Below are positions 1 to 7,474 of a stretch of DNA of 64,000 bases, in pieces. The notes under the pieces were generated by a model. It was not told the origin of the DNA. It did no database searches and was given only the letters and a program-made list of their open reading frames with translations. Numbering within the stretch: the stretch's first letter is position 1; each line of letters begins with the position of its first letter. The stretch is from positions 1 through 64,000 of the forward strand of contig CAZCZZ010000003.1 of assembly GCA_964503335.1 (NCBI GenBank). The letters run 5' to 3'. This DNA comes from CAZCZZ01 sp964503335 (GTDB lineage: Bacteria; Verrucomicrobiota; Kiritimatiellia; CAIVKH01). The translations under genes and the position numbers were made by a program.

Positions 1-34
1 CCACTTCAGAGAAACACATGACAAAAGGAAATAG

Positions 35-460
35 ATGAGTCGGAAAACAGTCCGTGTGGACATGCACAAAGGTAGTCCGGAAGCGCTTCTCCGCCTCGCC
101 AACGATATCGTGGCGAAGCATATCGGCGACGGGGCAAGCAGCCCGTTGTCGCAGGCGAAGCTGTCACGGTTGCAGGAGCTGGTGAACGCCGCGAATGCGG
201 CGAATGCCGATGCCCGAAACCACGATGCCGAAGCCCAGGCGCGTCGGCAGCAGCGCGATAATGTGCTGGGTCTGGCGCCGGGCCAGACCGCGGTCAGCCG
301 GGACACCGTCCTGAACCTGGTCTCCTATGTGCGCGATTACCTGCGCATTCACAGCGAAGGTCATGAGGATACCCTAGAAAAGTACGGCTTCGGAGTCGTC
401 GTCGGCTCCGCCAAGACCCCTCGTCGCGCCGCAGCGCAGGAAGGTGTTGCAACCACCTAG
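35..460 (+). CDS. hypothetical protein, small, helical
   Basis: A 141-residue protein that I do not recognise. It begins MSRKTVRVDM and is mostly predicted helix, with an Ala/Asn/Arg-rich middle (about residues 50-75) that could form a coiled coil. There is no signal peptide, membrane segment or cysteine motif. The ATG at 35 follows an AAAGGAA ribosome-binding site a few bases upstream, and codon use looks like that of its neighbours, so I take it as a real gene. It runs alone on the plus strand and converges with ribE. A DNA-associated or phage-derived role is possible but nothing in the sequence proves it. Confidence 0.6.
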   Translation: MSRKTVRVDMHKGSPEALLRLANDIVAKHIGDGASSPLSQAKLSRLQELVNAANAANADARNHDAEAQARRQQRDNVLGLAPGQTAVSRDTVLNLVSYVRDYLRIHSEGHEDTLEKYGFGVVVGSAKTPRRAAAQEGVATT

Positions 461-552
461 TCACGGGCTGATCCCCCCACCCTCCGACTCGTACTCGTGT
501 TCCCTCACAGGGGCACGGGTGCGAGGAGGAGAAGTAGGCGATGGATTCTTGG

Positions 553-1152
553 CTATCCCAGACCCCTTGCTTCGAGCGCTTTGGCCACGTACTTGCCGAG
601 CATATCGGTTTCGAGGTTCACGCGGTCGCCCGTCTTGAGGTCCGACAAGGAGGTAACTTCCCATGTGTGCGGGATCAAGTGCACCGAGAAGGCCGTTTCA
701 GACAGGTCCACAATCGTCAGGCTGACGCCATCGATGCAGATCGAGCCCTTCTTGACCATGCTTGCGGTGAATTCCTTGCCACAGGCAATTGACAGGACCC
801 AGTCGCGATCAATCTGGCGAACGGACTCAACCACGCCGGTGCCATCCACGTGGCCGGTTACGAAGTGCCCGCCAATCGCGTCGCCCACGCGTAGCGCTCG
901 CTCAAGGTTCACGGCAGAACCGGACGTCTTCTCGCCCAAGCTCGTCTTCAAGAACGTCTCGTCCAGCACATCGAAGCGGAGCACGTCACCCGACATTCCG
1001 GTGAGCGTGAGGCAAACCCCGTTGATGGCAATGCTCTCGCCCACGGCAACCACGCCGCCCCATGCCGGTGCATTGACGGCAAGCTTCCCGTGCGTGCCGC
1101 TGCGCTCGACCGTGACAACGCGCCCTTTGATCTGAACAAGTCCTGTAAACAT
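553..1152 (-). CDS. ribE: riboflavin synthase alpha chain
   Basis: The 199-residue product starts MFTGLVQIKG, the classic N-terminus of riboflavin synthase, which dismutates two 6,7-dimethyl-8-ribityllumazine molecules to riboflavin and the pyrimidine substrate. The two internally repeated lumazine-binding barrels are visible: INGVCLTLT in the first half and IDGVSLTIV in the second, with GGHFVTGHVDGTG between them. Length is normal for the family (about 200-215). It is the last gene of the leftward rib operon, starting 2 bases after the ribD stop codon, so it is probably translationally coupled and under control of the upstream FMN riboswitch. Confidence 0.97.
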   Translation of the reverse strand: MFTGLVQIKGRVVTVERSGTHGKLAVNAPAWGGVVAVGESIAINGVCLTLTGMSGDVLRFDVLDETFLKTSLGEKTSGSAVNLERALRVGDAIGGHFVTGHVDGTGVVESVRQIDRDWVLSIACGKEFTASMVKKGSICIDGVSLTIVDLSETAFSVHLIPHTWEVTSLSDLKTGDRVNLETDMLGKYVAKALEARGLG

Positions 1153-1154
1153 GA

Positions 1155-2249
1155 TTAGCTCCGTTTGGCCCGGATCAAGATATCGCCGCCGATTCGCTCA
1201 ACCGCCGTCACTTCAAGCACCGGCGCCTGGCCGAGCAGCCAGCCTTCGCCGCCGATCGCAGGAATCGCTCCGGCACCGCCAAGAAGCTTCGGCCCCATAA
1301 AGAACAGAAACTCATCAACGAGCTTCTCCCGCACAAGCGTTGCCGCAAGTTCCCCTCCACCCTCACACAGGACATGCATAATGCCCATTCTTCCCAGCTC
1401 TCGCATCAGCGCACTCAAAGCAACGCGATCCCGGACCGACGGCAACACAACCACCGCAGCACCCGCCTTGCGCACAGAGGTCACAAACGACGCCTTCGCC
1501 CTCTTTGTGGTGGCCACGACCGTTTGCCCGGCATGACCATCCCTCAGACACTTCGACCGAAGCGGCAAACGACCGCGCGAGTCCACGATGACGCGGTACG
1601 GCTTCCGGCCGCGCGCCGGCGCCGGCAACAGCGACGGATCGTCGGCGATCGCCGTCCCGACACCCACCATGATCGCATCCACGCGCCGCCTCAACGCATG
1701 GACATTCATCCGCGCCTTGCGACCCGTGATCCATCGCGAACCGCCCTTCCGGTCAGCAATCCGGCCATCGAGCGTCATTCCCAACTTCAAGGTCACGACG
1801 GGCTTCTTTTGCGTTATCCACTTTCCGGACGCATCGATGAGCGCTTTCGCTTCCGCCTCGCAGACACGATCGACGACAGCGATGCCCGCGTTCCGTAAGA
1901 TCCGGATCCCCCGGCCAGCATGGGCCGGATTGGGGTCGCGACAGCCCACGATGACACGGGCAAGACCCGCCGCCTTGATGGCGTCCGTGCACGGCGGCGT
2001 CCTTCCCCACGTGGAGCAGGGTTCGAGTGTTACATAGAGTGTGGCGCCGCGCGCTTTGTCGCCTGCCTCGCGCAGGGCGTGGATCTCCGCATGGGCATCG
2101 CCGGCTTTTCGATGGAAACCGCGTCCGACCACCCGTCCATGGCGAACAATCACGGCGCCGACCGGAGGATTTGGTCGGGTCAGGCCTTCAGCCCGTCGCG
2201 CCAGCGCGAGGGCCTCAGCCATCCAGAATTCATGTCCGCGCTTCGGCAT
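1155..2249 (-). CDS. ribD: bifunctional riboflavin deaminase/reductase
   Basis: A 364-residue RibD: an N-terminal zinc-dependent pyrimidine deaminase followed by a C-terminal NADPH-dependent reductase, acting on the GTP cyclohydrolase II product. The deaminase zinc signature is present as HAEIHAL and PCSTWGRTPPC, about residues 50-90; the more usual PCSH is PCST here. The reductase part carries KLGMTLDGRIA and SRWITGRKAR, then CEGGGELAATLV near the end. I chose the ATG at 2249 (MPKRGHEFWM) because the open frame further upstream is unrelated sequence overlapping ftsY. This start overlaps the ftsY 3' end by 20 bases, consistent with translational coupling. Confidence 0.95.
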   Translation of the reverse strand: MPKRGHEFWMAEALALARRAEGLTRPNPPVGAVIVRHGRVVGRGFHRKAGDAHAEIHALREAGDKARGATLYVTLEPCSTWGRTPPCTDAIKAAGLARVIVGCRDPNPAHAGRGIRILRNAGIAVVDRVCEAEAKALIDASGKWITQKKPVVTLKLGMTLDGRIADRKGGSRWITGRKARMNVHALRRRVDAIMVGVGTAIADDPSLLPAPARGRKPYRVIVDSRGRLPLRSKCLRDGHAGQTVVATTKRAKASFVTSVRKAGAAVVVLPSVRDRVALSALMRELGRMGIMHVLCEGGGELAATLVREKLVDEFLFFMGPKLLGGAGAIPAIGGEGWLLGQAPVLEVTAVERIGGDILIRAKRS

Positions 2250-3165
2250 GTGAAACCTCGGTGCCCTCGGCATCCAAGCCGAGGAGCGCGTCGACGAACG
2301 ACACAGGCTCGAACGGCGCCAGGTCGTCCATGCCTTCACCCAGTCCGACGTAGACGATCGGAATGTCCAACTCGCGCCGAAGGGCGAAAATAAAGCCGGC
2401 CTTCGAAGAGCCATCGAGTTTTGAAACCACAACACCTGTCAGCGGAACAGCGCTGTGGAATGTGCGGGCCTGATTCACCGCGTTCTGTCCCATGGAAGCA
2501 TCCAGCACGATCCAGGTTTCGTGGGGTGCTCCGGGATGACTCTTCCCCATCGCGCGCTGCACTTTCTGCAGCTCCTGCATCAACGGCTCCTTCGTGTGCA
2601 TCCGGCCCGCCGTGTCAAAGAGCACAACATCGCAGCCGCGCGCCTTCCCCGCGGTCACCGCATCAAAGGCCACCGCCGCGGCGTCGCCACCCGACGCACC
2701 GGCAACGACAGGACAGCCAACGCGGTCAGCCCAGATGCGCAACTGATCCGATCCCGCGGCGCGAAACGTGTCGCCCGCGCCGAGGAGCGGCTTGCGACCT
2801 GACTTCTTTGCCAAATGGGCGAGCTTTGCCGAAGTCGTTGTCTTGCCCGACCCGTTGATGCCGACGAGTAGCACGACGAAAGGGTTGCCGCCCCTGTTCC
2901 AGTCGAAGGCCGGGGAAGTGCCGAGCGCATCGATAAGATGCGTCCGGAGAATATCGCGAATCGTCACGTCGGGCTGTCGCTTCCTCTTCTCCACATCCGC
3001 CATGGTCTCCATGACGAGGCGGGCGGGCACGTCGGCTTGCATCAGGACCGATTCAAGCTCCTCGAGCGTGGCGGGATCGACGGCGGAGGTCCGACGGAAG
3101 ACGCGACCAAGCGCCGAGGCGATGGTCTTGCGGGTGCGGGCGAGTGCGTCAATCCAGGAGGCCAT
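2230..3165 (-). CDS. ftsY: signal recognition particle receptor FtsY
   Basis: A 311-residue SRP GTPase that docks ribosome-SRP complexes at the inner membrane for cotranslational insertion. The N-terminal helical N domain (about residues 1-85) leads into the G domain: P-loop GINGSGKTTTSAKLA, GDTFRAAGSDQL, the DTAGRMHTKEPLM switch, and the TKLDG-equivalent SKLDGSSKAG. The C-terminus keeps the VGLGEGMDDLAPF motif typical of FtsY. The long acidic A domain of enterobacterial FtsY is absent, as in many phyla. ATG at 3165 (MASWIDAL) is preferred; a TTG at 3177 would add four residues. It lies inside the riboflavin operon between nusB and ribD. Confidence 0.95.
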   Translation of the reverse strand: MASWIDALARTRKTIASALGRVFRRTSAVDPATLEELESVLMQADVPARLVMETMADVEKRKRQPDVTIRDILRTHLIDALGTSPAFDWNRGGNPFVVLLVGINGSGKTTTSAKLAHLAKKSGRKPLLGAGDTFRAAGSDQLRIWADRVGCPVVAGASGGDAAAVAFDAVTAGKARGCDVVLFDTAGRMHTKEPLMQELQKVQRAMGKSHPGAPHETWIVLDASMGQNAVNQARTFHSAVPLTGVVVSKLDGSSKAGFIFALRRELDIPIVYVGLGEGMDDLAPFEPVSFVDALLGLDAEGTEVSHAEART

Positions 3166-3181
3166 GGCGATCTGCAATCAA

Positions 3182-3622
3182 CTAAGGTGTCTTTACGTTG
3201 GTTGAGGCCCGGGCAGGCCGATCAATGTCCCGGCGTGCACGATCGAGAATGCCGTTCACGAACTTCCCGGACTCGTCGGAGCTTAGCTCCTTGGCGATTT
3301 CGACCGCTTCATTGATGGAGACGATCGGGGGAATATCGGGTCGCTTCAACATCTCGTACATCGCCACGCGCATCACATTGCGGTCCACTGCGCCCATGCG
3401 GCTGAGGTCCCAATGCTCCGCGTGCTTGTGGATGACCTCGTCGATCTCCCCCCGCATGGATTCGACGCCGCGGACCAACTCCTCCGTGAACGCCTGCATC
3501 TTCGACGAGGCTTTCTTCTCCAGCCAGAACTGTTCCAGCGCGGCGACGATGTCGCCTTCGTTGAAGTCGCGCTGGAAGAGGATCTGTACAGCCCATAGCC
3601 GGGCTTCATGCCGTGTATTCAT
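3182..3622 (-). CDS. nusB: transcription antitermination factor NusB
   Basis: A 146-residue all-helical NusB, which binds boxA RNA with NusE (S10) in rRNA antitermination complexes. Family features are the N-terminal RHEARLWAVQILFQ, the conserved WDLSRMGAVDRNVMRVAMYEM core and the C-terminal INEAVEIAKELSSDESGKFVNGILD segment. Length is normal. The gene begins 2 bases after the ribH stop, on the same leftward transcript. A ribH-nusB pair is a common arrangement in many bacteria, so its place here is not unusual; the following ftsY is the less common companion. Confidence 0.97.
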   Translation of the reverse strand: MNTRHEARLWAVQILFQRDFNEGDIVAALEQFWLEKKASSKMQAFTEELVRGVESMRGEIDEVIHKHAEHWDLSRMGAVDRNVMRVAMYEMLKRPDIPPIVSINEAVEIAKELSSDESGKFVNGILDRARRDIDRPARASTNVKTP

Positions 3623-3623
3623 G

Positions 3624-4136
3624 TCAAATTCGTTTCAATAAGGTGGCCATTTCAAGCGCTGCGAGCGCGCCATGCCAGCCCCTGTTCTTCTCTCGCTCCC
3701 CTGCCCGCGCCTCGGCCTGCGCCCAGGTCCTTGCGCCAAGGATCGTATCAATGACAGGCAAATCGAACTCCCGCGCGATCAGCGTCAGCGAATGCGTGAC
3801 CTCACCGGTGATCAACTCCGCATGCGACGTCTCGCCTTCAATCACCGCACCGATTGCGATAAGAGCCGAAACATCACCAGCGCGCGCCAATCGACGCAGC
3901 GCCACGGGGATCTCAAACGCGCCGGGAACCCACGCGATCACAACGTCGTCTTCCCGCACGCCGTGCTCCAGAAGGCCCGCGACGGCTTCGGCAAGAAGCT
4001 TGCGCGTGATCTGTTCGTTGAAGCGACTGACGACGATGCCGAAGCGATGACCGGATCCGTCCAACGAACCGTGGATCTCGCGGACGCCCGGGACGCCGAG
4101 TCGCACCTGGTCGATATCGGAGCGAATGCCTTTCAC
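3624..4136 (-). CDS. ribH: 6,7-dimethyl-8-ribityllumazine synthase
   Basis: A 170-residue lumazine synthase, which condenses 5-amino-6-ribitylamino-uracil with dihydroxybutanone phosphate. Key motifs are VVSRFNEQITRKLL (substrate binding), VPGAFEIPVALRRLA and AIGAVIEGETSHAELI, which contains the catalytic histidine. The segment after this (about residues 125-150) departs from the usual GVLTT..QA...AG consensus, but the fold-defining core is intact. About 20 N-terminal residues precede the typical start of the domain. The ATG overlaps the ribBA stop by 4 bases (ATGA type), so translation is probably coupled. Confidence 0.95.
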   Translation of the reverse strand: MKGIRSDIDQVRLGVPGVREIHGSLDGSGHRFGIVVSRFNEQITRKLLAEAVAGLLEHGVREDDVVIAWVPGAFEIPVALRRLARAGDVSALIAIGAVIEGETSHAELITGEVTHSLTLIAREFDLPVIDTILGARTWAQAEARAGEREKNRGWHGALAALEMATLLKRI

Positions 4137-5365
4137 AGCATGTGCCCCATCTTGGTGCGCTTCGTTTCCATGTAGCCTTCGTTGTAGATCGTGCTCGGCT
4201 GAATCAGCGGGACGCGATCCTGGACATCGATATCGTAGTCCTCCAACCCGGTCACCTTGAGGGGGTTGTTTGTGATCAGGCGGATCTTGTGGATGTCGAG
4301 ATCGCGCAGGATCTGGGCCGCGATGCTGTAATCCCTCATGTCCGCTTCAAAGCCGAGCTGCTCATTGGCCTCGACCGTATCAAAGCCCTTCTCCTGCAGC
4401 GCGTAGGCCTTGATCTTCTGCTCCAGGCCGATGCCCCTGCCCTCCTGCCGCAGATAGACCAGGACGCCGTGGCCCTCGCGCGCGATCATCTGCATCGCTT
4501 CGCGGAGCTGGGAACCGCAGTCGCAGCGGAGCGAGCCGAAGGCGTCGCCCGTTAGGCACTCGCTGTGCACGCGGCAGTAGGCGCTTTCCTGCGTCCAAGG
4601 CTCGCCCATGACCAGCGCGAGATGATGCTTGTCGTCGATGTGCGACCGGTACATGCGCAGCTTGAAGATGCCCAGGTCGGTGGGGAAATTGATCTGTTCC
4701 TCGAGCGTGATCAACTTCTCCGTCTTCTTCCGGTACGTCGCTATCGCGGAGACCGAAATCATCGGGACGTTGTGTGTACGGGCAAAGTCAAAAAGATCAG
4801 GCAAGCGCGCCATGGTCCCATCATCGCGCAGGACCTCGCAGATCACGCCGGCCGGTTTGAGTCCGGCAATGCGCGCAAGATCCACTGCGGCTTCGGTGTG
4901 GCCGGGCCTCTTCAGCACTCCGCCGGACACCGCTTCGAGCGGAAACATGTGGCCGGGCCGCACGAGATCAGCCGCCGTGGAGTGATTGTCCATGAGGACA
5001 CGCACCGTATGAGCGCGATCGTGAGCGCTGATACCGGTCGTGATGCCGTGCCGGGCATCGACGGATTCCATAAACGCTGTGCGATAGATATCGCCACCTG
5101 TATGAGGAACCATGCGGGCAAGGCCGAGGCGAGCGAGGCGGTCGGCCTCCAGCGCGACGCAAATAAGGCCGCGTCCGAACTTCGCCATGAAATTGATGGC
5201 CTCGGGCGTGACCTTTTCCGCGGCAATGATCAGGTCGCCTTCGTTCTCGCGGCGTTCGTCGTCGGCGACGATCACCAGCTTGCCCTGTCGCACCGCTTCA
5301 ATCGCCGACTCCATCGAGGTGAATTGGCCCGAACCATCGCTTTTGACTTTTGACTGCTTGCCCAT
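4133..5365 (-). CDS. ribBA: bifunctional DHBP synthase / GTP cyclohydrolase II
   Basis: A 410-residue fusion catalysing both entry steps of riboflavin synthesis. The N-terminal half has the dihydroxybutanone phosphate synthase motif DDERRENEGDLIIAAEKV, then HTEAAVDLARIAG. The C-terminal half is GTP cyclohydrolase II, with zinc cysteines in CLTGDAFGSLRCDCG and the QEGRGIGLEQKIKAY and NNPLKV motifs. I use ATG 5365 (MGKQSKVK) because the alternative GTG at 5407 would place the riboswitch terminator hairpin inside the coding region; no strong ribosome-binding site precedes the ATG. It is the first gene of the FMN-controlled operon. Confidence 0.96.
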   Translation of the reverse strand: MGKQSKVKSDGSGQFTSMESAIEAVRQGKLVIVADDERRENEGDLIIAAEKVTPEAINFMAKFGRGLICVALEADRLARLGLARMVPHTGGDIYRTAFMESVDARHGITTGISAHDRAHTVRVLMDNHSTAADLVRPGHMFPLEAVSGGVLKRPGHTEAAVDLARIAGLKPAGVICEVLRDDGTMARLPDLFDFARTHNVPMISVSAIATYRKKTEKLITLEEQINFPTDLGIFKLRMYRSHIDDKHHLALVMGEPWTQESAYCRVHSECLTGDAFGSLRCDCGSQLREAMQMIAREGHGVLVYLRQEGRGIGLEQKIKAYALQEKGFDTVEANEQLGFEADMRDYSIAAQILRDLDIHKIRLITNNPLKVTGLEDYDIDVQDRVPLIQPSTIYNEGYMETKRTKMGHML

Positions 5366-5369
5366 AAAC

Positions 5370-5397
5370 AAAAAATCCGAAGACACTACGTCTCCGG
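5370..5397 (-). terminator. intrinsic terminator of the FMN riboswitch
   Basis: Read on the minus strand, CCGGAGAC (5397-5390) pairs with GTCTTCGG (5384-5377) around a five-base loop, including one G-U pair, and is followed directly by six T residues (5375-5370). It sits between the aptamer and the ribBA ATG. This is the arrangement of a transcription-terminating expression platform. Confidence 0.8.
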
Positions 5398-5421
5398 GGC
5401 AAGGCACACGTCACCTGTCAT

Positions 5422-5597
5422 AGACCTTCATTTTATCCAGACTTTACTGTCGGCTGCGGGTATCGATCATCTCGATTACCGCTATCCACCCCACAGTCCT
5501 TGTTCAGGAACCGCGGGGGTCTCGGGCTTTCACCGCCGGTCAGGAATTTCCCGCCACATCCATGGGATATGGCCGGATCACCTAGCCCCGAAGATCT
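5422..5597 (-). promoter_or_regulatory. FMN riboswitch (RFN element) aptamer
   Basis: On the minus strand the closing helix P1 is formed by AGATCTTC (5597-5590) and GAAGGTCT (5429-5422). Conserved RFN blocks follow in order: TTCGGGGC, GGTGA...AATTCC, GACCGGCGGTGAAAGCCCG and CCGACAGTAAAGTCTGGAT. Both the layout and the position ahead of ribBA match FMN riboswitches, which shut riboflavin genes off when FMN is abundant. The unusual feature is a 29-base hairpin (5549-5577) inserted in the middle of the second loop. The terminator at 5370-5397 provides the output. Confidence 0.93.
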
Positions 5598-5608
5598 CTA
5601 TGGCAAAG

Positions 5609-5637
5609 AACATAGGACCGAAACCGTTCTGATTCAA
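5609..5637 (-). promoter_or_regulatory. predicted sigma-70 promoter of the rib operon
   Basis: On the minus strand a TTGAAT -35 box (5637-5632) and a TATGTT -10 box (5614-5609) are separated by exactly 17 bases. Transcription would begin about 5-10 bases before the first paired base of the riboswitch at 5597, which is what a riboswitch leader requires. Confidence 0.6.
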
Positions 5638-5653
5638 GCGGTAAGGTTTTGGG

Positions 5654-5965
5654 TCATTTTTCAGAGGGAAACGACTTCTTGAGGTCCACTTCGACCATTT
5701 CGTCGAAACGATCCACCGATAGGGCCGGGCATGTTACGAATGTGATGCCTGTCAGTCGCGACAGTCCGATGGCCGCTTCCATGGCCTCGCGCACCCCCGG
5801 AAGGTTCACGATGAGGCAGAGGTCATGGGGCCCCAGGAGCGCGTACATGGCCGTGACCTGTCCGTTGAGCTTCTCGATGAGCTCCACAGCCATTTCCGTA
5901 CGGCGGGCCGTGATGCTGCGAAGGGATTCCTGTGAGTACTTACCGAGCATGAAGAAGATCGCCAT
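5654..5965 (-). CDS. GYD domain protein
   Basis: A 103-residue protein of the GYD family, small alpha/beta ferredoxin-like proteins whose biochemical role is not established. Family landmarks are the N-terminal FFMLGKYSQESLRSI, then ALLGPHDLCLIVNLPG and the C-terminal LTGITFVTCPALSV..FDEM. It is cytoplasmic (no signal or membrane segment). The ATG at 5965 follows a GGAGG sequence at good spacing. It is read leftward and ends 17 bases before the riboflavin promoter, so it is its own short unit. A TATAGT -10-like box lies in the divergent intergenic region upstream. Confidence 0.85.
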   Translation of the reverse strand: MAIFFMLGKYSQESLRSITARRTEMAVELIEKLNGQVTAMYALLGPHDLCLIVNLPGVREAMEAAIGLSRLTGITFVTCPALSVDRFDEMVEVDLKKSFPSEK

Positions 5966-6096
5966 GTTCGCCTCCGAATCGATTATGGTTTATGGTTCGT
6001 TGCGAGGACAGTCGCTCAATGCTTGTACTACCAACACTATACACCCTCCCGGTCGACCGTGGAAGTTGCGCGTGGGCAGAATACTCCGGGTAACTC

Positions 6097-6750
6097 ATGT
6101 GCGGTCGCTTCACCATTGCAACGCGGCGTGAGAAGGTCGAGAAGCTCATCGCCGGGCTCAAGATCGCGGAATGGCGCGAGCCGCAATACGACGTGCGGCC
6201 GACGCAGGATGTTCCCGCCATCCTCAACCACGCCCCGCTCGAAGTCTCATGGATTCGATGGGGCCTGGTGCCCCCTTGGGCAGACGACCTGAAGATCGGA
6301 TCGCGCTTCATCAATGCGCGGGCCGAGACGCTGGCTGAGAAGCCGACGTTTCGCAAGTCGCTCAAGTCGAAGCGCTGCGCCATCGTGGGTGATGGATTCT
6401 TTGAATGGCAGGAGCAGGCCAGTTCGAAAAAGAAGAAACAGATGCACTTTCACCTGCCGCAAGGTGATCCTTTTTGCTTTGCCGGGTTGTGGGACGTCTG
6501 GCGCAGCCCGGACGGGCAAGAGCTCAAGACCTGCACCATCATTACGACCGCGGCGCGCGGCGTCGTGTCTGGCATCCATGATCGCATGCCCGTGCTGCTA
6601 TCGCCGTCGCACGTCGAAACGTGGCTTTCGCCCGATCCGCTTTCCGACGAAGACCGCATGGTGATTCTTACGGGAGGACTGAATGACGCGCTTGTGGTCG
6701 ACCCGTGGCAGGCTTCAACAACGGACTTGGAGCTACCGGGTTTCTCATGA
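6097..6750 (+). CDS. SOS response-associated peptidase, HMCES/YedK family
   Basis: A 217-residue SRAP protein. Family members form a covalent thiazolidine bond with abasic sites in single-stranded DNA, protecting them from cleavage. The catalytic cysteine is residue 2 (MCGRFT), exposed after methionine removal. The other active-site residues are recognisable in FINARAETLAEKPTF (Asn), CAIVGDGFFEW (Glu) and SGIHDRMPVLL (His). Length is normal for bacterial YedK. It is followed by a small zinc-ribbon gene that overlaps its stop codon, so the two are probably co-translated. It is divergent from the GYD gene. Confidence 0.95.
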   Translation: MCGRFTIATRREKVEKLIAGLKIAEWREPQYDVRPTQDVPAILNHAPLEVSWIRWGLVPPWADDLKIGSRFINARAETLAEKPTFRKSLKSKRCAIVGDGFFEWQEQASSKKKKQMHFHLPQGDPFCFAGLWDVWRSPDGQELKTCTIITTAARGVVSGIHDRMPVLLSPSHVETWLSPDPLSDEDRMVILTGGLNDALVVDPWQASTTDLELPGFS

Positions 6751-6944
6751 GCATTGATACAGGCAAGCAGTACGGACTTCGCGAATGCCCGTCGTGCGCG
6801 ACGGAGGTTCCGGAGAATGAGAACAGGTGTCCGATCTGCGGCTATGAATTCCCGGCGCGCACGAAACCGCACGCATCGTTTCTCTGGCTTATCGGCGTGA
6901 CCCTCATTGCCCTTTTGCTCGGGTTTTCCCTGAGGCTTCTGTAG
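6747..6944 (+). CDS. zinc-ribbon membrane protein
   Basis: A 65-residue protein with one treble-clef or zinc-ribbon motif, CPSC..(12)..CPICGYEF, about residues 12-32, and one C-terminal membrane segment (about 43-63, FLWLIGVTLIALLLGFSL). The predicted topology is a cytoplasmic zinc ribbon anchored to the inner membrane. The ATG overlaps the stop of the SRAP gene (ATGA), which sets the start and implies coupling. Such proteins are common, but no function is assigned. Confidence 0.75.
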   Translation: MSIDTGKQYGLRECPSCATEVPENENRCPICGYEFPARTKPHASFLWLIGVTLIALLLGFSLRLL

Positions 6945-6950
6945 AAAGAC

Positions 6951-6980
6951 GAAGGGCGGTCACATCGTGACCGCCCCTTC
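6951..6980. terminator. bidirectional terminator hairpin
   Basis: GAAGGGCGGTCAC and GTGACCGCCCCTTC form a 13-base-pair stem with one bulged base and a three-base loop. It lies between the convergent zinc-ribbon gene and the small secreted protein gene. There is no long T tract on either side, so it may act as a weak terminator or a transcript-end stabiliser. Confidence 0.65.
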
Positions 6981-7007
6981 GCAATTCAAGTCGACTTGGA
7001 ATCCGGA

Positions 7008-7355
7008 CTACGAATCCGACTTCTTCGAATCGCAGCTGGCACCGCTCTTCTTGCACTTTGCAGCGCAAGCTTCGTCGAACTGGGCCTTCTGCTCATCCGT
7101 CAGGAGATCGCGCATCTGGTCCTTGTACTTCGCGCAGCTTTCCTTCGAGCTACCCTCGGCCTTGCAGGCTGTCTCAAGCTCGGAGATCTTTGCCTTCTGC
7201 TCATCCGTGAGGTTCATCGATGCGAAGATGTCGCCGCACTGGGACATCTCAGCTCCCTGACTCTTCTTCTTGGCACCGCAGCAGGACGAGCCCGCGAACG
7301 ATGTACCCGCCATCGACACAACCGCCAACAACGCAATGACTACAATAGCTTTCAA
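7008..7355 (-). CDS. small secreted Cys-rich protein with two LTDEQ repeats
   Basis: A 115-residue exported protein. An N-terminal signal peptide (KAIVVIALLAVVSMAGTSFAG) is followed by a cysteine-rich mature part containing two LTDEQKA motifs about 36 residues apart, resembling the LTxxQ motifs of the Spy/CpxP periplasmic family. Cysteines occur as SSCCG, SQCGD, ETACK, ESCAK, EACAAKC and ASC. The start is a TTG at 7355 with an AAAGGAG site six bases upstream; a promoter found further upstream excludes the longer frame. A periplasmic metal-binding or chaperone-like role is inferred only. Confidence 0.75.
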   Translation of the reverse strand: MKAIVVIALLAVVSMAGTSFAGSSCCGAKKKSQGAEMSQCGDIFASMNLTDEQKAKISELETACKAEGSSKESCAKYKDQMRDLLTDEQKAQFDEACAAKCKKSGASCDSKKSDS

Positions 7356-7388
7356 GACAAACTCCTTTGTTAATCCCAATGACGCGTC

Positions 7389-7417
7389 AGTATACGCCAC
7401 CTTGTCGGAAAAATCAA
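7389..7417 (-). promoter_or_regulatory. predicted sigma-70 promoter of the LTDEQ-repeat protein
   Basis: A TTGATT -35 box (7417-7412) and a TATACT -10 box (7394-7389) are spaced by 17 bases on the minus strand. It lies about 34 bases upstream of the TTG start and inside the longer open frame, which supports the short version of the gene. Confidence 0.65.
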
Positions 7418-7474
7418 AATCCACCGATCACCCCCCTGCTCGCGCATGGCACCGTTCGTGCTTAATGGTTCTGC

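Noticed and set aside
497..1135. A 212-codon open frame opposite ribE
   Set aside because: It covers the coding strand of riboflavin synthase and shows no motif.
5500..5682. A 60-codon open frame in the riboswitch region
   Set aside because: It runs opposite to the conserved RFN element and the promoter, with no ribosome-binding site or family match.
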